From assembly GCF_000719555.1 (NCBI RefSeq), contig NZ_JOGX01000015.1, positions 1 to 64,000 of the forward strand: a stretch of DNA of 64,000 nucleotides, read 5' to 3'. A program made the translations under genes and the position numbers. The notes beneath the pieces were generated by a model, which was not told where the DNA came from, did no database searches, and saw nothing but the letters and a program-made list of their open reading frames with translations. The DNA comes from Streptomyces sp. NRRL F-5727. GTDB taxonomy: Bacteria > Actinomycetota > Actinomycetes > Streptomycetales > Streptomycetaceae. Shown in pieces: positions 34,850-43,715 of the stretch. The stretch's first letter is position 1, and each line of letters begins with the position of its first letter.

Positions 34850-37264
34850 TCAGAGCAGGCCGTCCCACATCTGCTCCAGCAGCACCGACCACCAGTTCTC
34901 CGGCGACGACAGCGCCGCCGGGTCCAGCATCGCCAGCTGCGCCTGGAAGTCGACCGTCCAGCGCCCCGCCTGCTCCGGCGTCAGCCCGAACCGCAGCCGC
35001 CACATCCGCCCCAGCAGCGCCATGGACCGCACGAACTCCGGCAGCCCCGTGGACACGAACTGCGGCGGCACTGACGCCCCGCCGGGCCCGGCCTCCACCG
35101 GCACCGCCACGATGTGCGCGGTCCCGTACTGGACGCAGATCGCCCGCCCGAAGTCCGAACCGAGCACCAGGTAGGAGCTCGCGTCCGGAGCCGCCTGCAC
35201 CTGCCGCTGCTGCGCCAGCTCCGCCAGCGTCGGCACCACCGGCATCGCCGGCTGCGCCCAGAAGAACGGCCCGAAGTCCGCCGGCAGGCCCGCCCACATG
35301 AGCGTCACCGCCACCAGCTCCGGCACCCCCTGGCGCGACACCGCCCGCTGGTCGAACCGGAGGATCCCCGGCCCGAACGCACCCGCCAGCTCCTGCGCCA
35401 CGCCCTCCGGCGGCAGCGGCGGCGCCGGCTGCACCTGCGGCAGCGGAGCCCGTACCGGCGCGGGCCGCGCCGGACCGTCCGCCACCTGGTGCAACTCGCC
35501 CTGGTGCGTGAGCAGCTGACGCATGCCCTGCTGCCGGCCGGCGTGATCCCGGCCGTACGGGGCGATGCTGGTGATCCGCGCCTGCGGCCACGTCTCGCGG
35601 ATCATCCGCGCGCAGTAGCCACCGGGCAGCTCACAGGACTCCAGCTCCGTGTGCAGCTCGAGGACCTGCTGCGGCGGCACACCGAGCCCGCGCAGCTCGT
35701 GCAGGATCTGCCACTCCGGATGCGGGGTGCCCGGCGCCGAACGCCGGATGATCTGCTGCTCCGAACCGTCCGGCGCCCGGTACCGCAGCACCGCCTGGTA
35801 CCCGGGGCCCACCGTCGGCACGCCGGCCGGCGGCTGCTGCGGATACCCGTACGCCGGAGCCGGAGCCGGAGCGGGGGCAGGCGCGGGGGCGGGCACCGGC
35901 GCGGGCGGCCGCGGCGCCGCCGGAGCGGGCCCCGGCGGCGGCAGCGGCGCGCCCGGACCGGCCGGACCCGGCTGGGCGAGCATCGTCGGCGCGTGCTCGA
36001 TCCCGTGCGCCGGCGTCCCCGGACCACCGGGAGCGCCCGGCGGCGGGGGCGGGGGCGGCGGCGTCTGGCCGCCACCGGGACCGGCGGGCCCCGGATGCGC
36101 CAGCATCGTCGCCGCGTGGTGCACCGGCTGCGGAGGCGTCACCGGACCCGGCGGCGCGGGCGGCGGAGGCGTCCCCTGCTGCCCCGGAACGGGCGGCGGC
36201 GTCTGCGGCACCAGCTGCGTCGGTACGTACGCGGGCGCGGGCGCGGCCCCGCCCGAGGTCCCGCCGGGAACCCCCGGCGCCCCCGGCGGAGGCGGCGGCG
36301 CCACCGGCCCACGGGCCGCCGCCTTCTTCGGCGGCAGCGTCGCCTTGCTCGTCGCCGCGTCCGCGATGTCCCCGGCCCCCGGCACGACCGGCGGAACCGC
36401 CGGCGGAGGCGGCGTCGCCCCCGGCGCGGGCGCCGGCGTCACGCCCGGCGCCGCGGCCGGAACCGGACCCGGAACCGCGGGCGGCGGCGTCGCACCCGGC
36501 GGCGGAGGCGCCGCCGGGTCCAGACGGGGCGCCACGGCCGTCTTCGGCAGCGCGCTCCCGCCCTGCATCAGCGCCGTCGGCGCGTCCGCGCCCACCACCG
36601 GCACCGGCGAGTCGTCGTCGTCCGCGCCCGACAGCGGCGGCGCGAACACCGTCGCCGGCAGCGGCACCCCCTCCACCCCGCCGGACGACGCGTTCGCGTC
36701 CACCCACGGGCTGGCCGGCGCCGACGCCGGAACCCCGTCCATCGCCGTCGGCTCGTACTCCGCGTCCGACTCCTCCGAGGACACCGAACCCGCGACACCG
36801 CCCGTGCCGGCACCCGCTTCGGGCCCCTCGGGCTCCTCGGACTCCGCCTCGGACCGCTCCTCCTGCGACGCGTTCGGCCGCTGCGGCAGACCGATCTTGT
36901 CCGCCGCGTCCTGCAGCCACTCCGGCGGACTCAGCAGGAACGACGTCTGGTTCAGGTCGATCCGCGCCGGCGGCGCCGACGCGGCCGGCGCGGCCTCCTC
37001 ACCCGCGGCCCCGTACTCCTCCTCGTACCGCCGGATCACCTCACCCACCGGCAGCCCCGGCCACAGCGTGCCCTCGCCCGAATCCCGCGCGATCACCAGC
37101 CGCTGCCGGCCCGTGTCGGCCGTCGGACCGCCCTCGCGGTCCTCCGCCCACACCACGAAACCCAGCCCGAACTCCCGCACCTGCACCTCCTGGTGCTGAT
37201 ACGGAGGCAGATCACCGTTGATCCACTCCTCGGCGCGCTCCTGCGCCTGCGCGAACGTCACCAC
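34850..37264 (-). CDS. YrhB(Imm35)-deaminase-like-SUKH-4 multidomain protein
   Basis: An 804-residue protein from tandem GTG codons (37264 or 37261), behind GGGAGG in the tail of the preceding gene. Residues 1-85 match the YrhB/Imm35 immunity domain (FAQAQERAEEWING, FGLGFVVWAE). About 130-500 is a Pro/Ala/Gly-rich linker. Residues 510-620 form a deaminase-like domain with H538-T-E540 and C544-ELPGGY-C551, fitting a zinc site. The last 170 residues match SUKH-4 (LMWAGLPADFGPFFWAQP, YLVLGSDFGRAICVQYG, WWSVLLEQMWDG). There is no signal peptide. SUKH and YrhB domains are known immunity modules; here they are fused to a possible effector. It follows the WHH-SUKH gene after 7 nt, forming an operon. 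Confidence 0.8.
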   Translation of the reverse strand: MVTFAQAQERAEEWINGDLPPYQHQEVQVREFGLGFVVWAEDREGGPTADTGRQRLVIARDSGEGTLWPGLPVGEVIRRYEEEYGAAGEEAAPAASAPPARIDLNQTSFLLSPPEWLQDAADKIGLPQRPNASQEERSEAESEEPEGPEAGAGTGGVAGSVSSEESDAEYEPTAMDGVPASAPASPWVDANASSGGVEGVPLPATVFAPPLSGADDDDSPVPVVGADAPTALMQGGSALPKTAVAPRLDPAAPPPPGATPPPAVPGPVPAAAPGVTPAPAPGATPPPPAVPPVVPGAGDIADAATSKATLPPKKAAARGPVAPPPPPGAPGVPGGTSGGAAPAPAYVPTQLVPQTPPPVPGQQGTPPPPAPPGPVTPPQPVHHAATMLAHPGPAGPGGGQTPPPPPPPPGAPGGPGTPAHGIEHAPTMLAQPGPAGPGAPLPPPGPAPAAPRPPAPVPAPAPAPAPAPAPAYGYPQQPPAGVPTVGPGYQAVLRYRAPDGSEQQIIRRSAPGTPHPEWQILHELRGLGVPPQQVLELHTELESCELPGGYCARMIRETWPQARITSIAPYGRDHAGRQQGMRQLLTHQGELHQVADGPARPAPVRAPLPQVQPAPPLPPEGVAQELAGAFGPGILRFDQRAVSRQGVPELVAVTLMWAGLPADFGPFFWAQPAMPVVPTLAELAQQRQVQAAPDASSYLVLGSDFGRAICVQYGTAHIVAVPVEAGPGGASVPPQFVSTGLPEFVRSMALLGRMWRLRFGLTPEQAGRWTVDFQAQLAMLDPAALSSPENWWSVLLEQMWDGLL

Positions 37265-37271
37265 AGCCGGC

Positions 37272-38267
37272 TCAGCCTCCCACCGGGACCACGGGCACGG
37301 CGCGCGCGAAGCCGCCGTCCACCATCAGGTTCGCGACCGTCTCCAGCTCCGGCGGATTGCCCGCCAGCCGCAGCAGAAACGCGTCGAAGTCCACACCACA
37401 GGGCAGCAGCAGCCGCTCCACCCGCTCGTTCACCGACCAGCCGGCGGCCTCCTCGCCGGAGTCCCGCACGTCGTCGTACGCGCAGAACCACACCGAACCG
37501 ACCGCCGCACCGCGCACCTTCACCGCGATCAGACCACCCTGCACGAAAGCCACCCCCAGGTAGTCCTTCGTCAGGTGGTCCCGCAGACACTTGTTGACGT
37601 AGACGAGGTCGTTGACCCCCGCCTCCTCGCGCACCGTGAAGAACGGCTGGTCCACCAGGAGCCCCAGCTCCGCGTCGAGCGCCGCGCCCACCGGAGCGCA
37701 CCCGCCCGCCGCCTTCAGGAACGAGCGGTACGCCCCCGGCAGCCGGTAGCCCAGGTCCTCCTCGACGCCCTGCAACTGCTGCTCCGACACCGCCACCCGG
37801 CCCTTCGGCAGCCCGAAGTGCACCGGACGCGTCTCCTGCAGCGGCCGCGTGCCCCGCTTCGCGTGGTCCACCGCCGCCGTCGCCACACCACCGTGATGCC
37901 GCAGCAGCGCCTTCACCTCGACCGGCACCAGCTCGAGCCGCCGCGAACCCGCCACGTGGTGCCACGTCCAGCCGTGCGGCGTCGCCACCGCCGGAATCGT
38001 GTCCCACAGCTCGTGACCCGTCGCCGCCATCGCCGCGTTCGCCGACACGTAGTCCGTCAGCCGCAGCTCGTCGACGCCGAAGCCCTCCGGAGGCTCCGCG
38101 ATCTCCGCCGCCGCACGCGCGTACGGCGAGAAGTCCGGAAACCCACGCTCGTCCACCCGGACCCCGCGCGGATGCCGCGAGGCGCGCACCGGATCCGGGA
38201 AACGCACGACCTGCCCGGCATAGGCCGCGTTCGGTGGCACGGACTGACCGAGCCGACCTGTCGTCAT
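37272..38267 (-). CDS. WHH/HNH nuclease-like domain fused to SMI1/KNR4 (SUKH) domain
   Basis: A 331-residue protein starting at ATG (MTTGRLGQSVPPN) with AGGGGG 8 nt upstream. Residues about 75-130 carry GHELWD, PHGWTWHHVAG (W102-H-H104), LELVPVEVKALLRHHGG, the signature of WHH nuclease toxins of the HNH group. Residues about 160-305 are a SUKH-1 domain (EEDLGYRLPGAYRSFLKAAGG, LGVAFVQGGLIAVKVRG, VWFCAYDDV). Toxin and immunity modules joined in one chain suggest a self-inhibited nuclease or an inactivated relic used as immunity. No secretion signal. First gene of the minus-strand operon. Confidence 0.8.
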   Translation of the reverse strand: MTTGRLGQSVPPNAAYAGQVVRFPDPVRASRHPRGVRVDERGFPDFSPYARAAAEIAEPPEGFGVDELRLTDYVSANAAMAATGHELWDTIPAVATPHGWTWHHVAGSRRLELVPVEVKALLRHHGGVATAAVDHAKRGTRPLQETRPVHFGLPKGRVAVSEQQLQGVEEDLGYRLPGAYRSFLKAAGGCAPVGAALDAELGLLVDQPFFTVREEAGVNDLVYVNKCLRDHLTKDYLGVAFVQGGLIAVKVRGAAVGSVWFCAYDDVRDSGEEAAGWSVNERVERLLLPCGVDFDAFLLRLAGNPPELETVANLMVDGGFARAVPVVPVGG

Positions 38268-38573
38268 GGCGGTTGCCCCCTGCATGGCGTCACTGGCTGC
38301 TGCTTGCTCCTGCTGCCGGACGCCACTGCACGCAGCCGCGCCCGACCGATCCCGCACAGCCTATGCGCTGCCACAAGACCACGAACCGGCCCGCGCCCCC
38401 ACCGGCCCGCCCCGCACACCCACCGTCACCAACCGTCACGAAGCCATGACAGGCCGACCACGGCTCCGACACACCGACAAGCCGAAACCCCCACCCAGCT
38501 TCCCCATATGGCTCCCTATTTGGCAGGCTGTGCACCGCAACTCGGGGGATTGCAGGAGGGGAAGACCAGCACC
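38268..38573. other. Divergent intergenic region of the deaminase/SUKH locus
   Basis: These 306 nt separate the WHH-SUKH gene from the YwqJ-type deaminase gene. No conserved small ORF was found. The left two-thirds is C-rich, with a short direct repeat ACCGTCACC/ACCGTCACG near 38420-38442. The right end is AT-richer around CCATATGG (38505-38512) and CTATTTGGCAGG, a likely promoter zone, and the deaminase ribosome-binding site GGAGGGG follows at 38554. Exact -10/-35 boxes cannot be assigned. Confidence 0.5.
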
Positions 38574-39077
38574 ATGTACGCCAGCACGACGCCCACGCAG
38601 GGTGACCCACGCCTCAACTGGAGCAGCGACACCGACCACGGGCGCGCCCCCTTACTGCTCCACCGCCGCGACGGCATCCTCCCCGCCGTCGGCGCCGCCC
38701 TGTCCGTCCGCGGCGAGACCCTCACCTGCACCGCAGGCCGCGGGGACAACCCGCCCGTCCTCCACGCCCTCGTGCAGGACTTCCTCGACACGCTCACCAG
38801 CGGCCAGCGCGAACGCTTCACCGGACGCTGTCCGGAGGCCATCCTGCTCTCCCGGCACCTCAGCGCCGCCGAGAACAACCGCTCCAAGCGCGCCCAGCGC
38901 AAGCCCCTCACCCCCGGCGAGGCCCGCCGCAGCCTCAAACACGCCAAGATCACCGCCCGCCGCATCCGCGAGGACGGCGACCCCCTCCACGGCAGCTACG
39001 CCGCCCCCTGCCGCTCCTGCGCCGCACTCCTCGACCACTTCGGCGTCCGCACCGTCACCCCCACCGAGAACGGCTGA
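38574..39077 (+). CDS. YwqJ-type putative deaminase
   Basis: A 167-residue protein starting at ATG (MYASTTPTQGDPRLNWSSD); GGAGGGG lies 13 nt upstream. The deaminase core shows GRCPEAILLSRHLSA (Cys-x-Glu with the proton-shuttle Glu) and, near the C-terminus, GSYAAPCRSCAALLDHFG with the PCxxC zinc ligands. This is the YwqJ family of nucleic-acid/nucleotide deaminases found as effectors in polymorphic toxins. It has no signal peptide or delivery domain, so it probably acts within the cell or is moved by an unseen route. A SUKH-3 gene follows after 8 nt. Confidence 0.85.
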   Translation: MYASTTPTQGDPRLNWSSDTDHGRAPLLLHRRDGILPAVGAALSVRGETLTCTAGRGDNPPVLHALVQDFLDTLTSGQRERFTGRCPEAILLSRHLSAAENNRSKRAQRKPLTPGEARRSLKHAKITARRIREDGDPLHGSYAAPCRSCAALLDHFGVRTVTPTENG

Positions 39078-39085
39078 CCCGGCCC

Positions 39086-39568
39086 ATGTCCGACACCACC
39101 CGCTTCCCCGTCAACGTCGACGCCGCCCTCCGCGACGCCGGCTGGCAGCCCGGACGCTGGGACATCAAACGCGCCGAGGAATGGGCCGACACCCTCCGCG
39201 CCCACGTCTCCCCCGCCGGCCACCGCCACAGCGTCTTCCCCGCCGCCGTCGAAGCCTGGGCCGAGTTCGGCGGCCTCCGCCTCACCGCCCCCGGCCACGG
39301 ACGCCAGATAGCGCCCGCCACCCTCCACTTCGACCCCCTCGCCGGCCTCCACCTCGCCCGCACCCTCGCCGACCTCGGCCGCGCCCTCGGCACCGAACTC
39401 GCCCCCCTCGGCGAGGAGGGCGACCACCAGGCCGTCCTCGCCATGGACGCCGAAGGCCGCGTCTACAGCCTCGACCACGCCGGCGACTGGTACCTCGGCC
39501 GCGACATCGACGCCGCCCTCGCCACCCTCGTCACCGGCACCCAGCCCACCCGCCTCACGGCCGGCTAG
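39086..39568 (+). CDS. SUKH-3 family immunity protein
   Basis: A 160-residue protein starting at ATG (MSDTTRFPVNVDAAL) 8 nt after the deaminase stop. The pattern AGWQPGRWDIKRAEEWAD, VEAWAEFGGLRL, LHFDPLAG, LGTELAPLGEEGD, LAMDAEGRVYSLD fits the SUKH-3 family. By family knowledge it binds and neutralises the cognate toxin, here presumably the deaminase just upstream. Its TAG stop shares two bases with the oppositely oriented stop of the kinase gene. Confidence 0.88.
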   Translation: MSDTTRFPVNVDAALRDAGWQPGRWDIKRAEEWADTLRAHVSPAGHRHSVFPAAVEAWAEFGGLRLTAPGHGRQIAPATLHFDPLAGLHLARTLADLGRALGTELAPLGEEGDHQAVLAMDAEGRVYSLDHAGDWYLGRDIDAALATLVTGTQPTRLTAG

Positions 39569-40860
39569 TCCCCGACCGGGATCACCGCCGACACCTTGAA
39601 GCCGCCGGCGTCCGTCGGGCCCGACACGAAGACGCCGCCCAGCCGCGCCACCCGCTCCTTCATCCCCACCAGACCGTTCCCCCCGCTCGGCAGCCCCGCG
39701 TCCGCCGCACCCGCGTCCGACGGACCGTTCTCCACCTGCATCGCCACCTCGGACCCCCGGTGCGCGAGCCGCACCACCACCTCCGCACCGGGCGCGTGCT
39801 TGTGCACGTTCGTCAGCGCCTCCTGCACCACCCGGTACGCCGTCCGCTCCACCTCCGGCGGATACGCCCCCGCCTCCCCCAGCTCCACCAGCTCCACCAC
39901 GGTCCCGGCCAGCCGCGACTCCTGACACAGCTCCTCCAGGGCACCCAGCCCCGGCCCCGCCGCCGCCTCCGCCGCCGCCGCGGCCGCCCGCCCCACCGCC
40001 GCCAGCGGCACCGCCGCCGGAGCCACCGCGGGCTCCTCCTCCCGCAGCACCCCCAGCATCTCGCGCAGCTCCGTCAACGCCTGGCGCCCCATGTCACCCA
40101 CCAGCGCCGCGTTCCGCACCGCCTTCTCCGGATCCTTCAGCGCCACCGCCTGCAACGCCGCCGCGTGCACCACCATCAGCGACACCCGGTGCGCCACCAC
40201 GTCGTGCATCTCCCGCGCGATCCGCCGCCGCTCCTCCTGCCGCGCCCACTGCGCCCGCTGCTCCGCCCGGTCCGCGAGCAGCGACAACTCCTGCTCCAGC
40301 GAGTCCGCCCGCTCCCGCAGGCTCTCCATCAGCCGCCGCCGCGCCCCTATGTAGAGCCCGAACAGCAACGGCGGCGCGTTCAGGCCCAGCGTCATGAACA
40401 GCGCCATCACCGGCACGTACCAGGTGCTCGGATCGAAGTCGTCGGCCTGCGCGGCGATGTCCCGCCGCATCTCCACCGCCGTCACGACGAACACGGCGAC
40501 CGTCGCCATCCCCGCGAGCAGCGCCGTGTACCGCCGCGGCACCTCCGACGCCGCCAGCGTGTACAGCCCGACGATCCCCATCAGGAAACCCATCTCGGCC
40601 GGCGCCACCGCGATCGACACCAGCACCACGGTGATCGGCCACCGCCGCCGCACCAGCAGCACGGCCCCCACCAGGAACCCGAACAGCGCCCCCAGCGCCT
40701 CCGGCGCCCCCGCCTTCGAGGCGAACGACACCCCCTCGACGGCGCACTCCACCGCCGACGCCAGCGCCAGCCCGACATCGAGCACGACACTCCGCCGCCG
40801 CTCCCACCACCACACGGCCCGCGCGCCCGGCGCGTCCCGATCTGCCCCCGTTGCGGTCAT
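39565..40860 (-). CDS. NarL-type sensor histidine kinase, orphan
   Basis: A 431-residue kinase starting at ATG (MTATGADRDAPGARAVWWWE). About five membrane helices cover residues 22-185; a coiled segment (SLRERADSLEQELSLLADRAEQ) leads to the HisKA_3 box EERRRIAREMHDVVAHRVSLM with the phosphorylated His219. The N-box ERTAYRVVQEALTNVHKHA and the G-box NGLVGMKERV define the ATP-binding domain. No response regulator is adjacent, so its partner must lie elsewhere; two NarL-type regulators occur 16-20 kb away. It meets the SUKH-3 gene tail to tail with overlapping stop codons. Confidence 0.9.
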   Translation of the reverse strand: MTATGADRDAPGARAVWWWERRRSVVLDVGLALASAVECAVEGVSFASKAGAPEALGALFGFLVGAVLLVRRRWPITVVLVSIAVAPAEMGFLMGIVGLYTLAASEVPRRYTALLAGMATVAVFVVTAVEMRRDIAAQADDFDPSTWYVPVMALFMTLGLNAPPLLFGLYIGARRRLMESLRERADSLEQELSLLADRAEQRAQWARQEERRRIAREMHDVVAHRVSLMVVHAAALQAVALKDPEKAVRNAALVGDMGRQALTELREMLGVLREEEPAVAPAAVPLAAVGRAAAAAAEAAAGPGLGALEELCQESRLAGTVVELVELGEAGAYPPEVERTAYRVVQEALTNVHKHAPGAEVVVRLAHRGSEVAMQVENGPSDAGAADAGLPSGGNGLVGMKERVARLGGVFVSGPTDAGGFKVSAVIPVGD

Positions 40861-40951
40861 GCCCCCACCCTACGGGCGCCCCCCTGGGTCTTCGGCGGCA
40901 TCTCGACGGAGCCCTTTCCGCGAACCGTCTCCGGTATGGTCTGAGGCGCCG

Positions 40952-41027
40952 TCCCCTGTGGTGTAACTGGCAGCACACTGGTTTTTGGTACCAGCAGGAC
41001 AAGGTTCGAATCCTTGCGGGGGAGCCA
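40952..41027 (+). tRNA. tRNA-Gln (anticodon UUG)
   Basis: A cloverleaf can be folded: acceptor TCCCCTG/CGGGGGA, D-arm GTG/CAC, anticodon stem CTGGT/ACCAG with loop TTTTGGT (anticodon TTG, reads CAA), and T-arm CAAGG-TTCGAAT-CCTTG. The discriminator is G, and CCA is encoded at 41025-41027. It decodes the rare CAA glutamine codon. Confidence 0.95.
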
Positions 41028-41046
41028 GCGCTCGCGCGCGACCGTC

Positions 41047-41077
41047 AAGGGCCCCGACCTCCCAGGTCAGGGCCCTT
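41047..41077 (+). terminator. Terminator after tRNA-Gln
   Basis: AAGGGCCC-C-GACCT, loop CCC, AGGTC-A-GGGCCCTT: a 13-bp stem with one C-A mismatch, 20 nt beyond the tRNA, followed by a short pyrimidine run (TTCCTC extends from the stem). Confidence 0.7.
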
Positions 41078-41146
41078 CCTCATGGCCGCCCTACAACGCC
41101 CCGGTATCCTTCGTGCGTCCACCACCCAAAGCCGAAGGGCATATCC

Positions 41147-42595
41147 GTGAGCGCCAACCGCCCGGCAGCCGTCGTCGTCCTCGCAGCGGGTGAGGGCACC
41201 CGCATGAAGTCCAAGACCCCCAAGGTGCTGCACGAGATCGCCGGGCGTTCGCTCGTCGGGCACGTCGTGTCCGCCGCCCGCGAGCTGGAGCCCGAGCACC
41301 TCGTCGTGGTCGTGGGGCACGCGCGGGAGCAGGTGCGGGGGCACCTGGAGGAGGTGTACCCGGGGACCCGTACCGCCGTGCAGGAGGAGCAGAACGGCAC
41401 CGGGCACGCGGTGCGGATGGCGCTGGAGGAGCTGGGGGCCGCGCCCGAGGGGACCGTCGTGGTCGTCTGCGGCGACACCCCCCTGCTGTCCGGGGCGACC
41501 CTGAGGGGCCTCGCCGAGACGCACGCCGCCGACGGGAACGCCGTCACCGTGCTGACCGCCGAGGTGCCGGACGCGACCGGTTACGGGCGGATCGTGCGGG
41601 ACGTCGCCACCGGTGCCGTGACCGCGATCGTGGAGCACAAGGACGCCTCCCCGGGCCAGCTGGACATCCGGGAGATCAACTCCGGCGTGTTCGCCTTCGA
41701 CGGCGCGCTGCTCGCGGAGGCGATCAAGCAGCTGCGGACGGACAACAGCCAGGGCGAGGAGTACCTCACCGACGTGCTGTCGATCCTGCGCGAGGCGGGC
41801 CACCGGGTCGGCGCGTCCGTGGCCGCCGACCACCGCGAGATCCTCGGGATCAACAACCGCGTGCAGCTGTCGGAGGCCCGCGCGCTGCTGAACCGGCGGC
41901 TGCTGGAGGCCGCGATGACGGCCGGCGTGACCGTGGTCGACCCGTCGTCCGTGATCGTCGACGTGACGGTGACCTTCGAGCCGGACGCGGTGATCCACCC
42001 GGGTACGCAGCTGCTGGGCGCCACGCACGTCGCCGAGGACGCCGAGGTCGGGCCGAACACGCGGCTGAGGGACACCACCGTGGGCCGCGGCGCCCGGGTG
42101 GACAACACCGTGGCCGACTCCGCCGTGATCGGCGAGGGTGCCTCCGTGGGCCCGTTCGCCTACCTCCGGCCGGGCACCCGGCTCGGTGCGAAGGCGAAGG
42201 CCGGCACCTACGTCGAGATGAAGAACGCGACGATCGGCGAGGGCACCAAGGTCCCCCACCTGTCGTACGTGGGCGACGCGACGATCGGCGAGTACTCGAA
42301 CATCGGCGCGGCGAGCGTCTTCGTGAACTACGACGGCGTGGCCAAGCACCACACCACGATCGGGTCCCACTGCCGGACCGGTTCGGACAACATGTTTGTG
42401 GCTCCCATCACGATCGGGGACGGCGCCTACACGGCCGCCGGGTCCGTGATCACGAAGGACGTGCCGGCGGGTGCGCTGGCCGTGGCCCGGGGCCAGCAGC
42501 GGAATATCGAGGGCTGGGTCGCCCGGAAGCGGCCCGGCAGCGCCGCCGCGCAGGCGGCCGAGGCGAGCTCGGAAGGGTCCGCCGGCGCAAGCTGA
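41147..42595 (+). CDS. glmU: Bifunctional GlmU: N-acetylglucosamine-1-phosphate uridyltransferase / glucosamine-1-phosphate acetyltransferase
   Basis: A 482-residue enzyme starting at GTG (VSANRPAAVVVLAAG) with GAAGGG 7 nt upstream. The N-terminal pyrophosphorylase half has LAAGEGTRMKSKTPKVLHE, QNGTGHAV, CGDTPLL and NSGVFAF. The C-terminal half is a left-handed beta helix of hexapeptide repeats with GPFAYLRPGT, YVEMKNA and NYDG. It makes UDP-GlcNAc, the precursor for peptidoglycan and teichoic acids. A disordered Ala-rich tail follows residue 460. It is transcribed with prs 130 nt downstream or from a separate promoter. Confidence 0.97.
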   Translation: MSANRPAAVVVLAAGEGTRMKSKTPKVLHEIAGRSLVGHVVSAARELEPEHLVVVVGHAREQVRGHLEEVYPGTRTAVQEEQNGTGHAVRMALEELGAAPEGTVVVVCGDTPLLSGATLRGLAETHAADGNAVTVLTAEVPDATGYGRIVRDVATGAVTAIVEHKDASPGQLDIREINSGVFAFDGALLAEAIKQLRTDNSQGEEYLTDVLSILREAGHRVGASVAADHREILGINNRVQLSEARALLNRRLLEAAMTAGVTVVDPSSVIVDVTVTFEPDAVIHPGTQLLGATHVAEDAEVGPNTRLRDTTVGRGARVDNTVADSAVIGEGASVGPFAYLRPGTRLGAKAKAGTYVEMKNATIGEGTKVPHLSYVGDATIGEYSNIGAASVFVNYDGVAKHHTTIGSHCRTGSDNMFVAPITIGDGAYTAAGSVITKDVPAGALAVARGQQRNIEGWVARKRPGSAAAQAAEASSEGSAGAS

Positions 42596-42725
42596 CCGGA
42601 AACAGGTACGTCGAAGTCGGCGTACCGTGATACGTGCACACAAATTCGGCTGGTTCGCACACGCGCCCGGGAGCTCCGGGAGCGCGGGTCTTGCGGCCAG
42701 AGAACACGTCTGAGGAGACAGTGCT

Positions 42726-43700
42726 GTGACCGGGATCAAGACGACCGGCGAGAAGAAGCTGATGCTCTTCTCCGGCCGCGCCCACCCCGAGCTGGCCGAG
42801 GAGGTCGCGCACCAGCTGGGTGTCGGTCTCGTTCCGACCAAGGCGTTCGACTTCGCCAACGGTGAGATCTACGTCCGCTTCCAGGAGTCGGCGCGCGGCG
42901 CGGACTGCTTCCTGATCCAGAGCCACACGGCTCCGATCAACAAGTGGATCATGGAGCAGCTGATCATGATCGATGCTCTGAAGCGGGCCTCGGCCCGGAG
43001 CATCACCGTGATCGTGCCGTCGTACGGCTACGCCCGTCAGGACAAGAAGCACCGTGGCCGTGAGCCGATCTCGGCCCGTCTGGTGGCGGACCTGATGAAG
43101 ACGGCCGGCGCGGACCGGATCCTCACCGTGGACCTGCACACGGACCAGATCCAGGGCTTCTTCGACGGCCCGGTGGACCACCTGTCGGCGCTGCCGGTCC
43201 TGGCGGACTACGTGGGCGGCAAGGTCGACCGCGAGAAGCTGACGATCGTCTCCCCGGACGCGGGCCGCGTGCGGGTCGCCGACCGCTGGTGCGACCGGCT
43301 GGACGCGCCGCTGGCGATCGTGCACAAGCGCCGTGACAAGGACGTCGCCAACCAGGTGACCGTCCACGAGGTCGTCGGTGACGTGAAGGGCCGCGTCTGC
43401 GTCCTGGTGGACGACATGGTCGACACCGGCGGCACGATCTGCGCGGCGGCCGAGGCGCTCTTCGCGCACGGCGCCGAGGACGTCATCGTGACGGCGACGC
43501 ACGGCATCCTGTCGGGTCCGGCCGCGGACCGTCTGAAGAACTCGAAGGTGAGCGAGTTCGTGTTCACGGACACGCTGCCGGTGCCGGGTTCGCTGGAGCT
43601 GGACAAGATCACGGTGCTGTCGATCGCGCCGACGATCGCGCGCGCGGTGCGCGAGGTGTTCGAGGACGGTTCGGTGACGAGCCTCTTCGAGGAGCACTGA
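42726..43700 (+). CDS. prs: Ribose-phosphate pyrophosphokinase
   Basis: A 324-residue enzyme starting at GTG (VTGIKTTGEKKLMLFSG), GAGGAG upstream. It makes PRPP from ribose 5-phosphate and ATP for nucleotide, His and Trp synthesis. ATP-site FDFANGEIYVRF, flexible-loop YARQDKKHRGREPISA, the PRPP signature VDLHTDQIQGFFD and the ribose-phosphate loop VLVDDMVDTGGT are all intact. Length and all motifs are normal for the class I bacterial enzyme. Position directly after glmU is typical of actinobacteria. Confidence 0.97.
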   Translation: MTGIKTTGEKKLMLFSGRAHPELAEEVAHQLGVGLVPTKAFDFANGEIYVRFQESARGADCFLIQSHTAPINKWIMEQLIMIDALKRASARSITVIVPSYGYARQDKKHRGREPISARLVADLMKTAGADRILTVDLHTDQIQGFFDGPVDHLSALPVLADYVGGKVDREKLTIVSPDAGRVRVADRWCDRLDAPLAIVHKRRDKDVANQVTVHEVVGDVKGRVCVLVDDMVDTGGTICAAAEALFAHGAEDVIVTATHGILSGPAADRLKNSKVSEFVFTDTLPVPGSLELDKITVLSIAPTIARAVREVFEDGSVTSLFEEH

Positions 43701-43715
43701 GCCACAGGTTCCGGT

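Noticed and set aside
38428..40944. A plus-strand open frame of 892 codons spanning the deaminase, SUKH-3 and kinase genes
   Set aside because: It is Pro/Arg/His-rich without motifs and crosses genes on both strands, so it is a shadow frame.
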